DNA of 13,760 nucleotides from an uncultured Oscillibacter sp. (GTDB taxonomy: Bacteria; Bacillota; Clostridia; Oscillospirales; Oscillospiraceae): contig NZ_URDP01000049.1 in the NCBI RefSeq assembly GCF_900546705.1, positions 1 through 13,760 of the forward strand, in the 5' to 3' direction. Numbering within the stretch: position 1 is the stretch's first letter; every line of letters begins with the position of its first letter. The notes beneath the pieces are model-generated. The model worked only from the letters and a program-made list of their open reading frames with translations, made no database searches and was not told the DNA's origin. This document shows positions 5,781-12,711 of this stretch, piece by piece. A program made the translations under genes and the position numbers.

Positions 5781-6668
5781 ATGGAGATTTTTCAGCTGAG
5801 ACAATTTCAGGCAGTGGCGGAACTGGAGCACATGACCCGTGCGGCGGAGCGGCTGAACCTGGCCCAGCCGGCTCTGAGCCGAACCATCCGGAACCTGGAA
5901 AACGAGCTGGGCGCCCCCCTGTTCGACCGGGACGGGCGCCGGATGCGGCTCAACGAGAACGGGCGGATTCTGCTGCGCTATGCCCGGCAGATTCTCGCTT
6001 CCCTGGAGGACGCCCAGGCGGAGATCAGCGCCCGGAAAACCGGCACGGAAAGCCGCATTCGCCTGTGCATCCACTCAGCCACCGCCCTGCTGCCCCAACT
6101 GCTGGCAGATTTTCTCGCCGTGCGCCCCGAGGTTCGCTTTGAAATCACCCAGCGGATTTTCCGGGACACAGAGTCCCCCACCTATGACATGCTCATCGAC
6201 TCGCTGGTAGGCGACGAGGTGCTGCCCCGCAGTTCCTGCCTGCTGCTGCGGGAGGAAGCCATGCTGGCAGTTCCGGAAGGCCATCCGCTCACCCGCCTCC
6301 CCTCCGTCTCCCTCTCAGACATCCGGGACGTGCCCTTTGTCAATCTGCGCCGGGACCGTCCCTGGGCCCGGATCATCCGCAAGGCGTGCAACGAGGCCAG
6401 CTTCTCTCCCCGGGTGGTGGCGGAGAGCGACAACCCCATCACTCTGTGCGACTTCGTCCGCTGCGGCGTAGGCGTGTGCTTCCTGCCCAGCCGGACCGGT
6501 CTTCCGCCCCAGACCGACGGCATCACCCTGATCCGTCTGCAGGATTTTGTCCACACGCGTCACCTGTATCTCCACTGGAGGTACAATACCTATCTCCCGC
6601 CTCATATCGCAGCTTTCCGGGACTTCTGCCTTCCCTGGTTTGAGAAGCTGGAGCAAACCAACGCATAA
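5781..6668 (+). CDS. LysR-family transcriptional regulator
   Basis: This is a 295-residue LysR-type regulator of normal family length. Residues 1-60 form the winged helix-turn-helix: MEIFQLRQFQAVAE, then AAERLNLAQPALSRTIRNLE, then LFDRDGRRMRLNENG. A linker helix (about 62-90) precedes the ligand-binding domain, which shows SRIRLCIHSATALLPQLLADF near 95-115 and CGVGVCFLPS near 235-244. ATG at 5781 has AGAGG eight bases upstream; the GTG at 5751 would add ten residues before the usual start and has no ribosome binding site. It is transcribed away from the GGT-like gene, the standard arrangement for a LysR protein controlling its neighbour and itself. The likely targets are the hydrolase and perhaps the CHR pair; the co-inducer is unknown. 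Confidence 0.95.
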   Translation: MEIFQLRQFQAVAELEHMTRAAERLNLAQPALSRTIRNLENELGAPLFDRDGRRMRLNENGRILLRYARQILASLEDAQAEISARKTGTESRIRLCIHSATALLPQLLADFLAVRPEVRFEITQRIFRDTESPTYDMLIDSLVGDEVLPRSSCLLLREEAMLAVPEGHPLTRLPSVSLSDIRDVPFVNLRRDRPWARIIRKACNEASFSPRVVAESDNPITLCDFVRCGVGVCFLPSRTGLPPQTDGITLIRLQDFVHTRHLYLHWRYNTYLPPHIAAFRDFCLPWFEKLEQTNA

Positions 6669-6702
6669 AAAAGACATCCCCCGCCATGGGGGATGTCTTT
6701 TT
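6668..6702. terminator. bidirectional terminator between lysR and the DUF4330 gene
   Basis: GACATCCCCC (6673-6682) pairs with GGGGGATGTC (6688-6697) over a five-base loop, and flanking A and T runs extend the stem to 15 bp. T runs follow the stem on both strands. It starts at the lysR stop codon and ends five bases before the stop codon of the convergent gene. Confidence 0.92.
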
Positions 6703-6706
6703 CGCT

Positions 6707-7204
6707 TTAGTCCTGAGCGTCTTCCCACTGCACGTCGATGACCGTGCCGCCGTTGATCTCAATGTACTCACTTTTGAGGATGTAGTCTTTCTTGCCGATC
6801 CGGACTTCCTGGTCCCCCACCTTGGTGGTCATCACATCGCCAGTGGGCGTTTCCGTGGTGGCGGTGAAATAGAGCGTCACATGCTCCGGATCTTCCACCC
6901 ACGTTCCATCGGCCCCCAGCACGTAGTAGGGCTCCTTTTCCACGCTCTCGATCTGGCCGCCCACCAGTTTGCCGGAGGCCATGAGGGGAGAGGGAAGGTG
7001 TTCCAGGCACGCCTCATACAGCTCTACCGGCACGCCCTCCGCCTTGACCACATACGTCACCTTTGTCATAGCCGCCTCGCCGCTCTCCCCGCTGCCGCGG
7101 TTCATCAGCTTTACACCGGCGAAGACCGCTACCGCCACAATCAGCAGTACGGCGATCACGTCGACGATATTGAACTTTCCAATGCGCTTTGCTTTCTGTT
7201 CCAT
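6707..7204 (-). CDS. DUF4330 family membrane-anchored protein
   Basis: This is a 165-residue protein with a short basic N-terminus (MEQKAKRIGKFNIVD), one transmembrane helix at about 12-31 (VIAVLLIVAVAVFAGVKLM) and an extracytoplasmic domain with short strands, including YVVKAEGVP and a final GKKDYILKSEYIEINGGTV. The N-terminal GKFNIVDV and single helix fit DUF4330, a family of unknown function. I chose ATG at 7204 because GGAGG lies five bases upstream; the ATG at 7216 has no ribosome binding site. It is divergent from the GT4-CsaB fusion and shares an operator-like repeat with it, which suggests a role in envelope polysaccharide assembly; that role is inference. Confidence 0.8.
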   Translation of the reverse strand: MEQKAKRIGKFNIVDVIAVLLIVAVAVFAGVKLMNRGSGESGEAAMTKVTYVVKAEGVPVELYEACLEHLPSPLMASGKLVGGQIESVEKEPYYVLGADGTWVEDPEHVTLYFTATTETPTGDVMTTKVGDQEVRIGKKDYILKSEYIEINGGTVIDVQWEDAQD

Positions 7205-7244
7205 ACGTTCCTCCATCAGCGGCCCAAAGCCGCCCGATTCTTTG

Positions 7245-7273
7245 TGGACAATGTCTGCGAAACATTGTATAAT
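7245..7273 (+). promoter_or_regulatory. promoter of the GT4-CsaB operon
   Basis: TGGACA (7245-7250, five of six consensus bases), a 17-base spacer and a perfect TATAAT (7268-7273). The start would be near 7280, about 42 bases before the ATG at 7322. Confidence 0.75.
7248..7268. promoter_or_regulatory. operator-like inverted repeat over two divergent promoters
   Basis: ACAATGT-N7-ACATTGT is a perfect 7-bp inverted repeat. It fills the spacer of the plus-strand promoter, touching both its boxes, and covers five of the six -10 bases of the minus-strand promoter. The size (21 bp) suits a dimeric repressor; no cognate regulator was recognised. Confidence 0.55.
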
Positions 7274-7292
7274 ACTTTTTACGATTTCACAA
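7264..7292 (-). promoter_or_regulatory. promoter of the DUF4330 gene
   Basis: On the minus strand: TTGTGA (7287-7292), 17-base spacer, TACAAT (7264-7269). Its -10 box shares two bases with the TATAAT of the plus-strand promoter, so polymerase can probably occupy only one at a time. Confidence 0.55.
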
Positions 7293-7321
7293 GAACATTT
7301 TCATCAAAGAAGGACGTTTTC

Positions 7322-9547
7322 ATGAAGGTCATCCATCTCATCAGCGGCGGCGATTCCGGCGGCGCCAAGACTCACGTGCTCAGTCTGCTGCAAAATCTCA
7401 ACAAATCCATCACTGCACAGCTGGTGTGCTTTCGGGACGGTCCCTTTGCCGACGAGGCCCGGAGCCTGGGCATCCCCACCGAAATCTTCAGCGGGAACAA
7501 CGTGCTGCGGGTGCGCCGGCAGCTGATCGCCTACATCCGGGAGGGCGGATACGACCTGATCCACTGCCACGGCTCCCGGGCCAACATGATCGGCGCCATG
7601 CTCCGCAAGCCCACGGGTCTGCCGGTGGTGACCACCGTCCACAGTGACTACCGCCTCGACTACATGGGCCGCCCCCTCAGCCGCATCACCTTCGGCACCA
7701 TCAATGCCTATGCCCTGCACAAGCTGGATTACCGCATCGGCGTCTCCGACGCCATGGTGGACCTGCTCATCTCCCGGGGTTTCCCCGCCGACCGGTTTTA
7801 CGCCATCTACAACGGCATCGATTTCACCCCTGCCCCGCCCCAGGGCGACCGTCTGGCTTACCTGCGCCAGTTGGGCGTGGATGCGGACGAGCAGTCCGTG
7901 GTGGTGGGCATTGCCGCCCGCCTCAATCCCGTCAAGGACATGTCCACCCTCATCCGGGGCTTTGCCGCAGGCTACGCCGCCTGCCCCCGGCTGCGGCTGG
8001 TCATTGCCGGAGACGGCGAGGAGCGGGAAAAGCTGGAAAACCTGGCAAAGGAACTGGGCGTAGAGCATCAGGTGACCTTTGCCGGCTGGATCAGCGGCGG
8101 CATGGATCAGTTCTACGCCGCTCTGGACATCAACACCCTGACCAGTCTCTCCGAGACCTTCCCCTACGCCCTGACGGACGGCACCCGGTTCCATCTGGCC
8201 ACCGTCGCCACCGCCGTGGGCGGCATCCCCTACCTGATCGACACCGGCGTCAACGGCTTTTTGTTCCAGCCCGGTGACTGGAAGGCCCTGGGCGAGCACC
8301 TGGCCGCCCTGGGCAATGACGACGCCCTGCGCCATGACATGGGGGAAAAGCTCTATCAAAAAGCCTCCTCCCAGTTTTCCATTCAGAGCACGGTGGAGAC
8401 CCAGCTGCACATCTACCAGGAGATCCTCCGCCGCTACCACCGCCCTGCCGCCGACCGGGACGGGGTGGTCATCTGCGGCGCCTACGGCCGGGGCAACGCC
8501 GGCGACGACGCCATTTTGGAAGCCATTTTACAGGAGATGCGCTCCATTGACCCGGATATGCCCATCACCGTACTGAGCAAGGACCCTAAGTCCACGCGCC
8601 TTACCTACCGGGTGCAGGCAGTGCACCGGTCCAGCTTCCTGGCCTGGCACAAGGCCATGCACCACGCCAGACTCTACATCAACGGCGGCGGCAGCCTCAT
8701 CCAGGACGTCACCTCCCGCCGCTCCCTGTGGTTCTACCTCTATAATATCCGCGCCGCCAAGCGCGCCGGATGCAAGGTGCAGATGTACGGCTGCGGCATC
8801 GGCCCCGTCACCCGGGACAGTCACCGCCGCCTGGCCGCCAAGGTGCTCAACGCCAACGTGGATGTGATCACTCTGCGGGAGCCCGACTCCCGGGAGGAGC
8901 TGCGGCGCATGGGGGTCACAGTCCCCCGGATTCTGCTGACCGCAGACCCCGCCCTGACGCTGCGCCGCGCCTCCGACGCAGAAGTGGACAGTGTGCTGCT
9001 TCGGGCCGGTATCCCGCCCCGGGGAAAGTATCTGTGCTTTGCCCTGCGCCAGTGGAAGGGCTTTGACGAAAAGGCCGGCGTGTTTACCGCCGCGGCCCGC
9101 TACGCCTACGAGACCTACGGTCTGACCCCTGTGTTCACAGCGGTGGAAAAGCACCTGGACCCCCTGGCCGGACGCAAGGCCGCCCAGGGTCTGACCGTGC
9201 CCCACTACTTCCTGGACGACGCCGGCGGCGCCGGCACCATCATCGGTGCTCTGTCCCGCATGGAGGTTGTGGTGTCCATGCGGCTCCACGCGCTGATTTT
9301 CGCTGCCAGTCAGGGCATTCCCCTGGTGGGCGTAGTCTACGATCCCAAGGTGTCCTCCTTCCTCAAGTACATGGGGCAGGAGCTGTTTGTGGATCTTGCC
9401 TCTGTGACGGAGGCGTCCTTGTGCCGTATGATCGACCAGGCGGCCGGCCAGGCCAGCGCCCTCCAGTCCCGGGAGGCGGCGGTGGCCCGTCTGCAGGAGA
9501 TGGAGCAGCGCAACGTGGAAGTGGCCCGGGAGCTGCTGGGGCTGTAA
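7322..9547 (+). CDS. csaB: fusion of GT4 glycosyltransferase and CsaB polysaccharide pyruvyl transferase
   Basis: The 741-residue protein joins two enzymes that are usually separate. Residues 1-375 are a GT-B fold, family 4 glycosyltransferase: GGDSGGAKTHV at 9-19, HCHGSRANMIG at 81-91, IAARLNPVKD at 197-206, AGDGEEREKLE at 229-239 and VGGIPYLIDTGVNGFLF at 299-315. The catalytic E-x7-E motif reads ETFPYALTD (278-286), so the second Glu is Asp. Residues 380-741 are CsaB-like: GAYGRGNAGDDAIL at 386-399, INGGGSLIQDVTSRRS at 453-468 and MRLHALIFAA at 653-662. CsaB adds a ketal-linked pyruvate to the secondary cell-wall polysaccharide on which SLH-domain proteins are held. ATG at 7322 follows an AAGGA site. 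The open frame extends upstream to 6686, but that part crosses the DUF4330 gene and promoters. The acceptor sugar is unknown. Confidence 0.93.
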   Translation: MKVIHLISGGDSGGAKTHVLSLLQNLNKSITAQLVCFRDGPFADEARSLGIPTEIFSGNNVLRVRRQLIAYIREGGYDLIHCHGSRANMIGAMLRKPTGLPVVTTVHSDYRLDYMGRPLSRITFGTINAYALHKLDYRIGVSDAMVDLLISRGFPADRFYAIYNGIDFTPAPPQGDRLAYLRQLGVDADEQSVVVGIAARLNPVKDMSTLIRGFAAGYAACPRLRLVIAGDGEEREKLENLAKELGVEHQVTFAGWISGGMDQFYAALDINTLTSLSETFPYALTDGTRFHLATVATAVGGIPYLIDTGVNGFLFQPGDWKALGEHLAALGNDDALRHDMGEKLYQKASSQFSIQSTVETQLHIYQEILRRYHRPAADRDGVVICGAYGRGNAGDDAILEAILQEMRSIDPDMPITVLSKDPKSTRLTYRVQAVHRSSFLAWHKAMHHARLYINGGGSLIQDVTSRRSLWFYLYNIRAAKRAGCKVQMYGCGIGPVTRDSHRRLAAKVLNANVDVITLREPDSREELRRMGVTVPRILLTADPALTLRRASDAEVDSVLLRAGIPPRGKYLCFALRQWKGFDEKAGVFTAAARYAYETYGLTPVFTAVEKHLDPLAGRKAAQGLTVPHYFLDDAGGAGTIIGALSRMEVVVSMRLHALIFAASQGIPLVGVVYDPKVSSFLKYMGQELFVDLASVTEASLCRMIDQAAGQASALQSREAAVARLQEMEQRNVEVARELLGL

Positions 9548-9571
9548 GATATCACGAAAGGAGCGGGCTGT

Positions 9572-10216
9572 ATGGAACACGCGCAGCAGCGGCTGCATTT
9601 CACCATGTCGTTTATCGGCGGCTTTCTGGCGGTCTACGCCGTATTGTGCTTTGCCGGACTGCTGGGCTCCGCCCAGACGTCCAATCTCATTCTTCTGACC
9701 ACCGACCTGCTCAGCGCAAACTGGATGGACTTTCTCCTGCGGATCGGCGGCGCAATCCTGTATATGTGCGCCATTGCTCTGACCGTTTGGCTGCCCCGCC
9801 GGTGCCGCACGGATCTCAGGCGCATCAGCGTGGTGCTGGACATGGCCGCCGCCCTGGTGGTCGGTCTCTTTCCCGAGGGGATTCCGCCGGTGCTGGGGCT
9901 CTATCCCCTGTTTTTCGCCATGGCCTTCCAGTGGAACAGCTTTACCGGAGCGGACGGCTTCGTCAGCTCCACCATTTTTTCCACCAACAACTTCCGCCAG
10001 TTCTCTATGGCTCTGGCGGAAACCCTGGCCGGGCACGCTCAGCTGCCCAAAGCCGCCTTTTTCGGAAAAACACTGCTGAGTTTCCACTGCGGCGTGGCCA
10101 TTTCCTACCTGCTCTGGCAGTTTCTGGGCAACCGCAGCGCCTGGATTTGTCTGCTGCCCTGCGCTGCCGCCATGGCACAGCTGATGCTGGAGCCGAAGCC
10201 CTCCGCAGTCGTATGA
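9572..10216 (+). CDS. DUF1275 (YoaK) family membrane protein
   Basis: This is a 214-residue polytopic membrane protein. It begins with a short polar stretch and FTMSFIGGFLAVYAVLCFAGLLG, followed by AQTSNLILL (about 44-52), the position where DUF1275 proteins usually read QTGNxxxL. A second copy of the theme, SSTIFSTNNFRQFSMALAE (about 142-160), fits the internal repeat of the family. I estimate five or six helices. The start has AAAGGAG eight bases upstream. It lies 24 bases after the csaB fusion and shares its transcript, ending at the terminator at 10228-10251. The family's function is unknown; transport has been suggested but is unproven. Confidence 0.82.
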   Translation: MEHAQQRLHFTMSFIGGFLAVYAVLCFAGLLGSAQTSNLILLTTDLLSANWMDFLLRIGGAILYMCAIALTVWLPRRCRTDLRRISVVLDMAAALVVGLFPEGIPPVLGLYPLFFAMAFQWNSFTGADGFVSSTIFSTNNFRQFSMALAETLAGHAQLPKAAFFGKTLLSFHCGVAISYLLWQFLGNRSAWICLLPCAAAMAQLMLEPKPSAVV

Positions 10217-10227
10217 ATGCGTAAGAA

Positions 10228-10251
10228 AAAAGCCCCCTTTCGGGGGCTTTT
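10228..10251. terminator. bidirectional terminator between DUF1275 and CLC genes
   Basis: AAAAGCCCCC (10228-10237) pairs with GGGGGCTTTT (10242-10251) over TTTC. A and T runs on either side give a T tract on both strands. It lies between two convergent genes, one base before the CLC stop codon at 10253. Confidence 0.9.
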
Positions 10252-10252
10252 C

Positions 10253-11614
10253 TTATTCTTTCAGACTGCCGTGCACCGGCGGCTCAGCGTGGGGATTCCC
10301 CGCGTGGTGGGCGTTGGTATGCACGTTGATATACTGTGCTTTCAGTTTGGAATACAGGATGGTCTGGCTGGAGTAGAGGCCGTTGTAGCCGGAGAGCATG
10401 TAACTGATGCCGCAGATCAGGGCAAAGTACAAAAGTCCCCCGTCCCCGAACAGCTCCACTGACAAAAAGATGGAGGCCACCGGGCAGTTGACCGCGCCGC
10501 AGAACACGGCCACCAGTCCCAGCGCCGCGCCGCAGGTGGCCGGGATACCCAGAAGCGGGCCCGCCACACAGCCGAAGGTGGCGCCCACAAAAAACGAGGG
10601 GACCACCTCACCGCCCTTGAACCCGGCGGAGAGCGTCACCGCCGTGAAGAGGATCTTCAGGAGAAACGCGGCCGGACTGGCGGTTCCCTGTTCCACCGCC
10701 GCGGTGATGACGTCCATGCCGGCGCCGTTGTAGTCCGTGGTGCCGCAAAGATAGGTCAGGGCGATCACCGCCGCGCCGCCCGCGATCACCCGTACCCAGG
10801 CGTTGGGCAGATAGCGTGCCATCCGATGCTCGGCAAAGTGGATGGTATTGCAAAAGAGAATGGACACCAGGGCGCACAGGGCGCCCAGCACCGCCACCCG
10901 CAGCAGCATCACCGCCTCCAGCTCCGGCATGACCACCGTGAACCGGGTGGGCTCCACGCCCATGAGCAGCGAGACACCGTAGGCGGTCAGGGAGGCCGTC
11001 AGGCAGGGGATGAACGCCGCATGGTACATCACGCCGATGCTGATGACCACCATGGCAAACACCGTGGCGGTCAGGGGCGTACCGAACAGCGCGGCGAAAA
11101 ACGCCGCCATGCCGGCCATGGTGGCCGTCCGCATGTCCCGGTCGTCCAGGTGAAACAGCCCGCCCACATGGTTGCCGATGGTGCCGCCCATCTGCAGCGC
11201 GGCGCCCTCCCGTCCGGCAGACCCGCCGCAAAGGTGGGTCAGCACCGTGCCCAGAAAAATGGCGGGCAGCAGCCAGATAGAAAGCCCTTTGCCCAGATGC
11301 ACCGCGTCGATGATGTCGTTGGTGCCCTGGCCCTCTGTCCGGGTCAGCTTGTAAAAGCCCACGATGCAAAGGCCTGCCAGGGGCAGACACCACAGGAGCC
11401 ACCCGTGAGCCGCCCGCAGCTCGGTGGCCTTTTCCACACCGATGTGGAATGCCGAGCCGATCACGCCGCACACGGCACCCGTCACCGCCGCCACCGCCAG
11501 CCACTTGACCAGCGCCTGGACATACAGTCCGATGTGGCTCCACTCCATCCGCAGCCAATCCTTCAGGGCGCAGGCCGCCGGAGTACCGTCGGAGCGCGTC
11601 TCCGCTTTGCTCAT
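10253..11614 (-). CDS. CLC family anion channel or antiporter
   Basis: This is a 453-residue polytopic protein of the voltage-gated chloride channel family, without CBS domains. Family landmarks are GSAGREGAALQMGG (131-144; the canonical GREGP reads GREGA, with Glu136 at the gating glutamate position), LFGTPLTATVFAMVV (176-190) and GFKGGEVVPSFFVGATFG (331-348). The GSGIP position near residue 95 reads GQGTND. A tyrosine-bearing C-terminal helix, GLYSSQTILYSKL, follows at 412-424. The deviating selectivity motifs leave the ion (chloride, fluoride or other) open. ATG at 11614 has GGAGGT seven bases upstream and overlaps the preceding stop codon as ATGA, so translation is coupled to the acyltransferase-like gene. 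The transcript ends at 10228-10251. Confidence 0.92.
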   Translation of the reverse strand: MSKAETRSDGTPAACALKDWLRMEWSHIGLYVQALVKWLAVAAVTGAVCGVIGSAFHIGVEKATELRAAHGWLLWCLPLAGLCIVGFYKLTRTEGQGTNDIIDAVHLGKGLSIWLLPAIFLGTVLTHLCGGSAGREGAALQMGGTIGNHVGGLFHLDDRDMRTATMAGMAAFFAALFGTPLTATVFAMVVISIGVMYHAAFIPCLTASLTAYGVSLLMGVEPTRFTVVMPELEAVMLLRVAVLGALCALVSILFCNTIHFAEHRMARYLPNAWVRVIAGGAAVIALTYLCGTTDYNGAGMDVITAAVEQGTASPAAFLLKILFTAVTLSAGFKGGEVVPSFFVGATFGCVAGPLLGIPATCGAALGLVAVFCGAVNCPVASIFLSVELFGDGGLLYFALICGISYMLSGYNGLYSSQTILYSKLKAQYINVHTNAHHAGNPHAEPPVHGSLKE

Positions 11615-12459
11615 ACGCCCACCTCCCCCGGTTCTGCCTCAGTTTCCCGCCCGTCCAGCCGCGTCTCCAGACACGCCGGATTTCTCAGGTACCGGCCGAA
11701 GGCCGCGAAAAATCGGGAGTATTCGATGCCCGTGGCAATCCGCTCGTCCATGACCACGCCCAGGGGCATCCGCCGCCGTCCGGGCACCACCGGGTCCGGC
11801 ACCGGCCGGCCCATACAGACAAAAACGCTGGTGGTACCGAACTCATAGCAGTGGTGATAGATGTAGCTGGTATTGATGGAGGCCAGGTTGGTGATGAACA
11901 CGCTGGTGTGGAACGGGCTCAGGTCGATGACCCACCGGGGCAGCAGTCCGTGGAGATCCAGATGATACGCCAGACCGAACACCACCCTGGCCAGTCCCGG
12001 GATGGAAAAAGCCATACTGGCAAACCAGTCGGTACGGTTATTGTGAGCGGCCTCCAGATTGCGGCGGATCTGCTCCCGGACCCGCTGGCTGATGGTAAAT
12101 ACCGTGTCCTCCGGCTGGAGGAAGATTTTGATGACCGTCTCATCCGGTGTCCCGTCCGCGCGGGTCTTGAGAATCACAAAGCTGAAGCAGAAGTGGTTGC
12201 GCCGGTACACCCGCCGGTTGACCACGAAGTAATTGAGCTTGGGATTTTCCAGCACCGCCTTGTAATAGGCCGCTGCCAGCACGCTCATATGGGTAACAAC
12301 CCGTCCCTCCCGGCGCTTTTGCCGGATGTAGTCTTTCAAGATTGTCTCGTCAGCGTAGTCGTTTGCCCAGTTCTGGGCGTCATAGCGGCGGGGCATGATG
12401 TAAGGCAGCGCCTGCACAATGGGACTGAGTCCCTTGACACGAGTTCCGTCCGCACGCAT
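11611..12459 (-). CDS. E2/CAT-fold acyltransferase-like protein lacking the catalytic His
   Basis: This 282-residue protein resembles the catalytic domain of 2-oxoacid dehydrogenase E2 and chloramphenicol acetyltransferase: MRADGTRVKGLSPIVQALPYIM, then NYFVVNRRVYRRNHFCFSFV, SPFHTSVFITNLASI and LGVVMDERIATG. It lacks lipoyl and E1/E3-binding domains, and no E1 or E3 gene is nearby. The E2 motif DHRVVDG (CAT HHAVCDG) reads DERIATG at 238-244, so the catalytic His is Glu and the supporting Asp is Thr. The normal acyl transfer reaction is therefore unlikely; it may bind acyl-CoA or have changed its job. ATG at 12459 has GGAGG nine bases upstream; an upstream in-frame ATG at 12510 has none. It is the first gene of an operon with the CLC gene. 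Confidence 0.8.
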   Translation of the reverse strand: MRADGTRVKGLSPIVQALPYIMPRRYDAQNWANDYADETILKDYIRQKRREGRVVTHMSVLAAAYYKAVLENPKLNYFVVNRRVYRRNHFCFSFVILKTRADGTPDETVIKIFLQPEDTVFTISQRVREQIRRNLEAAHNNRTDWFASMAFSIPGLARVVFGLAYHLDLHGLLPRWVIDLSPFHTSVFITNLASINTSYIYHHCYEFGTTSVFVCMGRPVPDPVVPGRRRMPLGVVMDERIATGIEYSRFFAAFGRYLRNPACLETRLDGRETEAEPGEVGV

Positions 12460-12520
12460 AGGATCCCCCCTCCCTGCTCTGGCGGGCACGCCGCCGAAGC
12501 GTTCACACATAGTTGGAAAT

Positions 12521-12549
12521 ATTATATGAAAATTTCGTTAAGATTTCAA
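12521..12549 (-). promoter_or_regulatory. promoter of the acyltransferase-like/CLC operon
   Basis: On the minus strand: TTGAAA (12544-12549), 17-base spacer, perfect TATAAT (12521-12526). The start would be near 12514, about 55 bases before the ATG at 12459. This also supports 12459 as the start codon, since an ATG at 12510 would sit almost at the transcript end. Confidence 0.75.
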
Positions 12550-12553
12550 TCTT
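12540..12553. repeat. 14-bp palindrome over the -35 box of the CLC operon
   Basis: AAGATT-TC-AATCTT is a perfect 6-bp inverted repeat that covers the TTGAAA -35 box. A protein bound here would block the promoter; AT-rich chance repeats of this length are not rare. Confidence 0.4.
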
Positions 12554-12634
12554 TTCCACAGGCCTTTCCCGCATTCCTGTAAGGTTGCATAAGCGCCGGC
12601 ACATGCCGGCCCCGCGATGCGGTGGAAATATCCG

Positions 12635-12663
12635 TTGATTCTTTCCCATCCCCGTCGTATACT
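12635..12663 (+). promoter_or_regulatory. promoter of serC
   Basis: TTGATT (12635-12640), 17-base spacer, TATACT (12658-12663). It would start near 12670, giving a leader of about 42 nt before the ATG at 12712. Confidence 0.7.
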
Positions 12664-12673
12664 TGACAGAAAG

Positions 12674-12689
12674 CGGCTGCATGCAGCCG
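12674..12689 (+). repeat. 16-nt palindrome at the 5' end of the serC transcript
   Basis: CGGCTGCATGCAGCCG is perfectly self-complementary and begins about four bases after the predicted transcription start. It could be a stabilising 5' hairpin or an operator. Confidence 0.5.
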
Positions 12690-12711
12690 AAATTACGAGA
12701 GGAGATGTCTT

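Noticed and set aside
6686..7321. Upstream extension of the GT4-CsaB frame
   Set aside because: The frame is open back to 6686, but that part lies opposite the DUF4330 gene and across both promoters. ATG at 7322 has a good ribosome binding site and begins the GT4 fold exactly.
8528..10087. 519-codon minus-strand open frame opposite csaB and the DUF1275 gene
   Set aside because: It crosses the boundary of two real plus-strand genes and has shadow-like composition.
12595..12610. GCCGGC-ACAT-GCCGGC hairpin between the CLC operon and serC
   Set aside because: There is no T run after it, both adjacent genes are transcribed away from it, and short GC-rich repeats are expected here.
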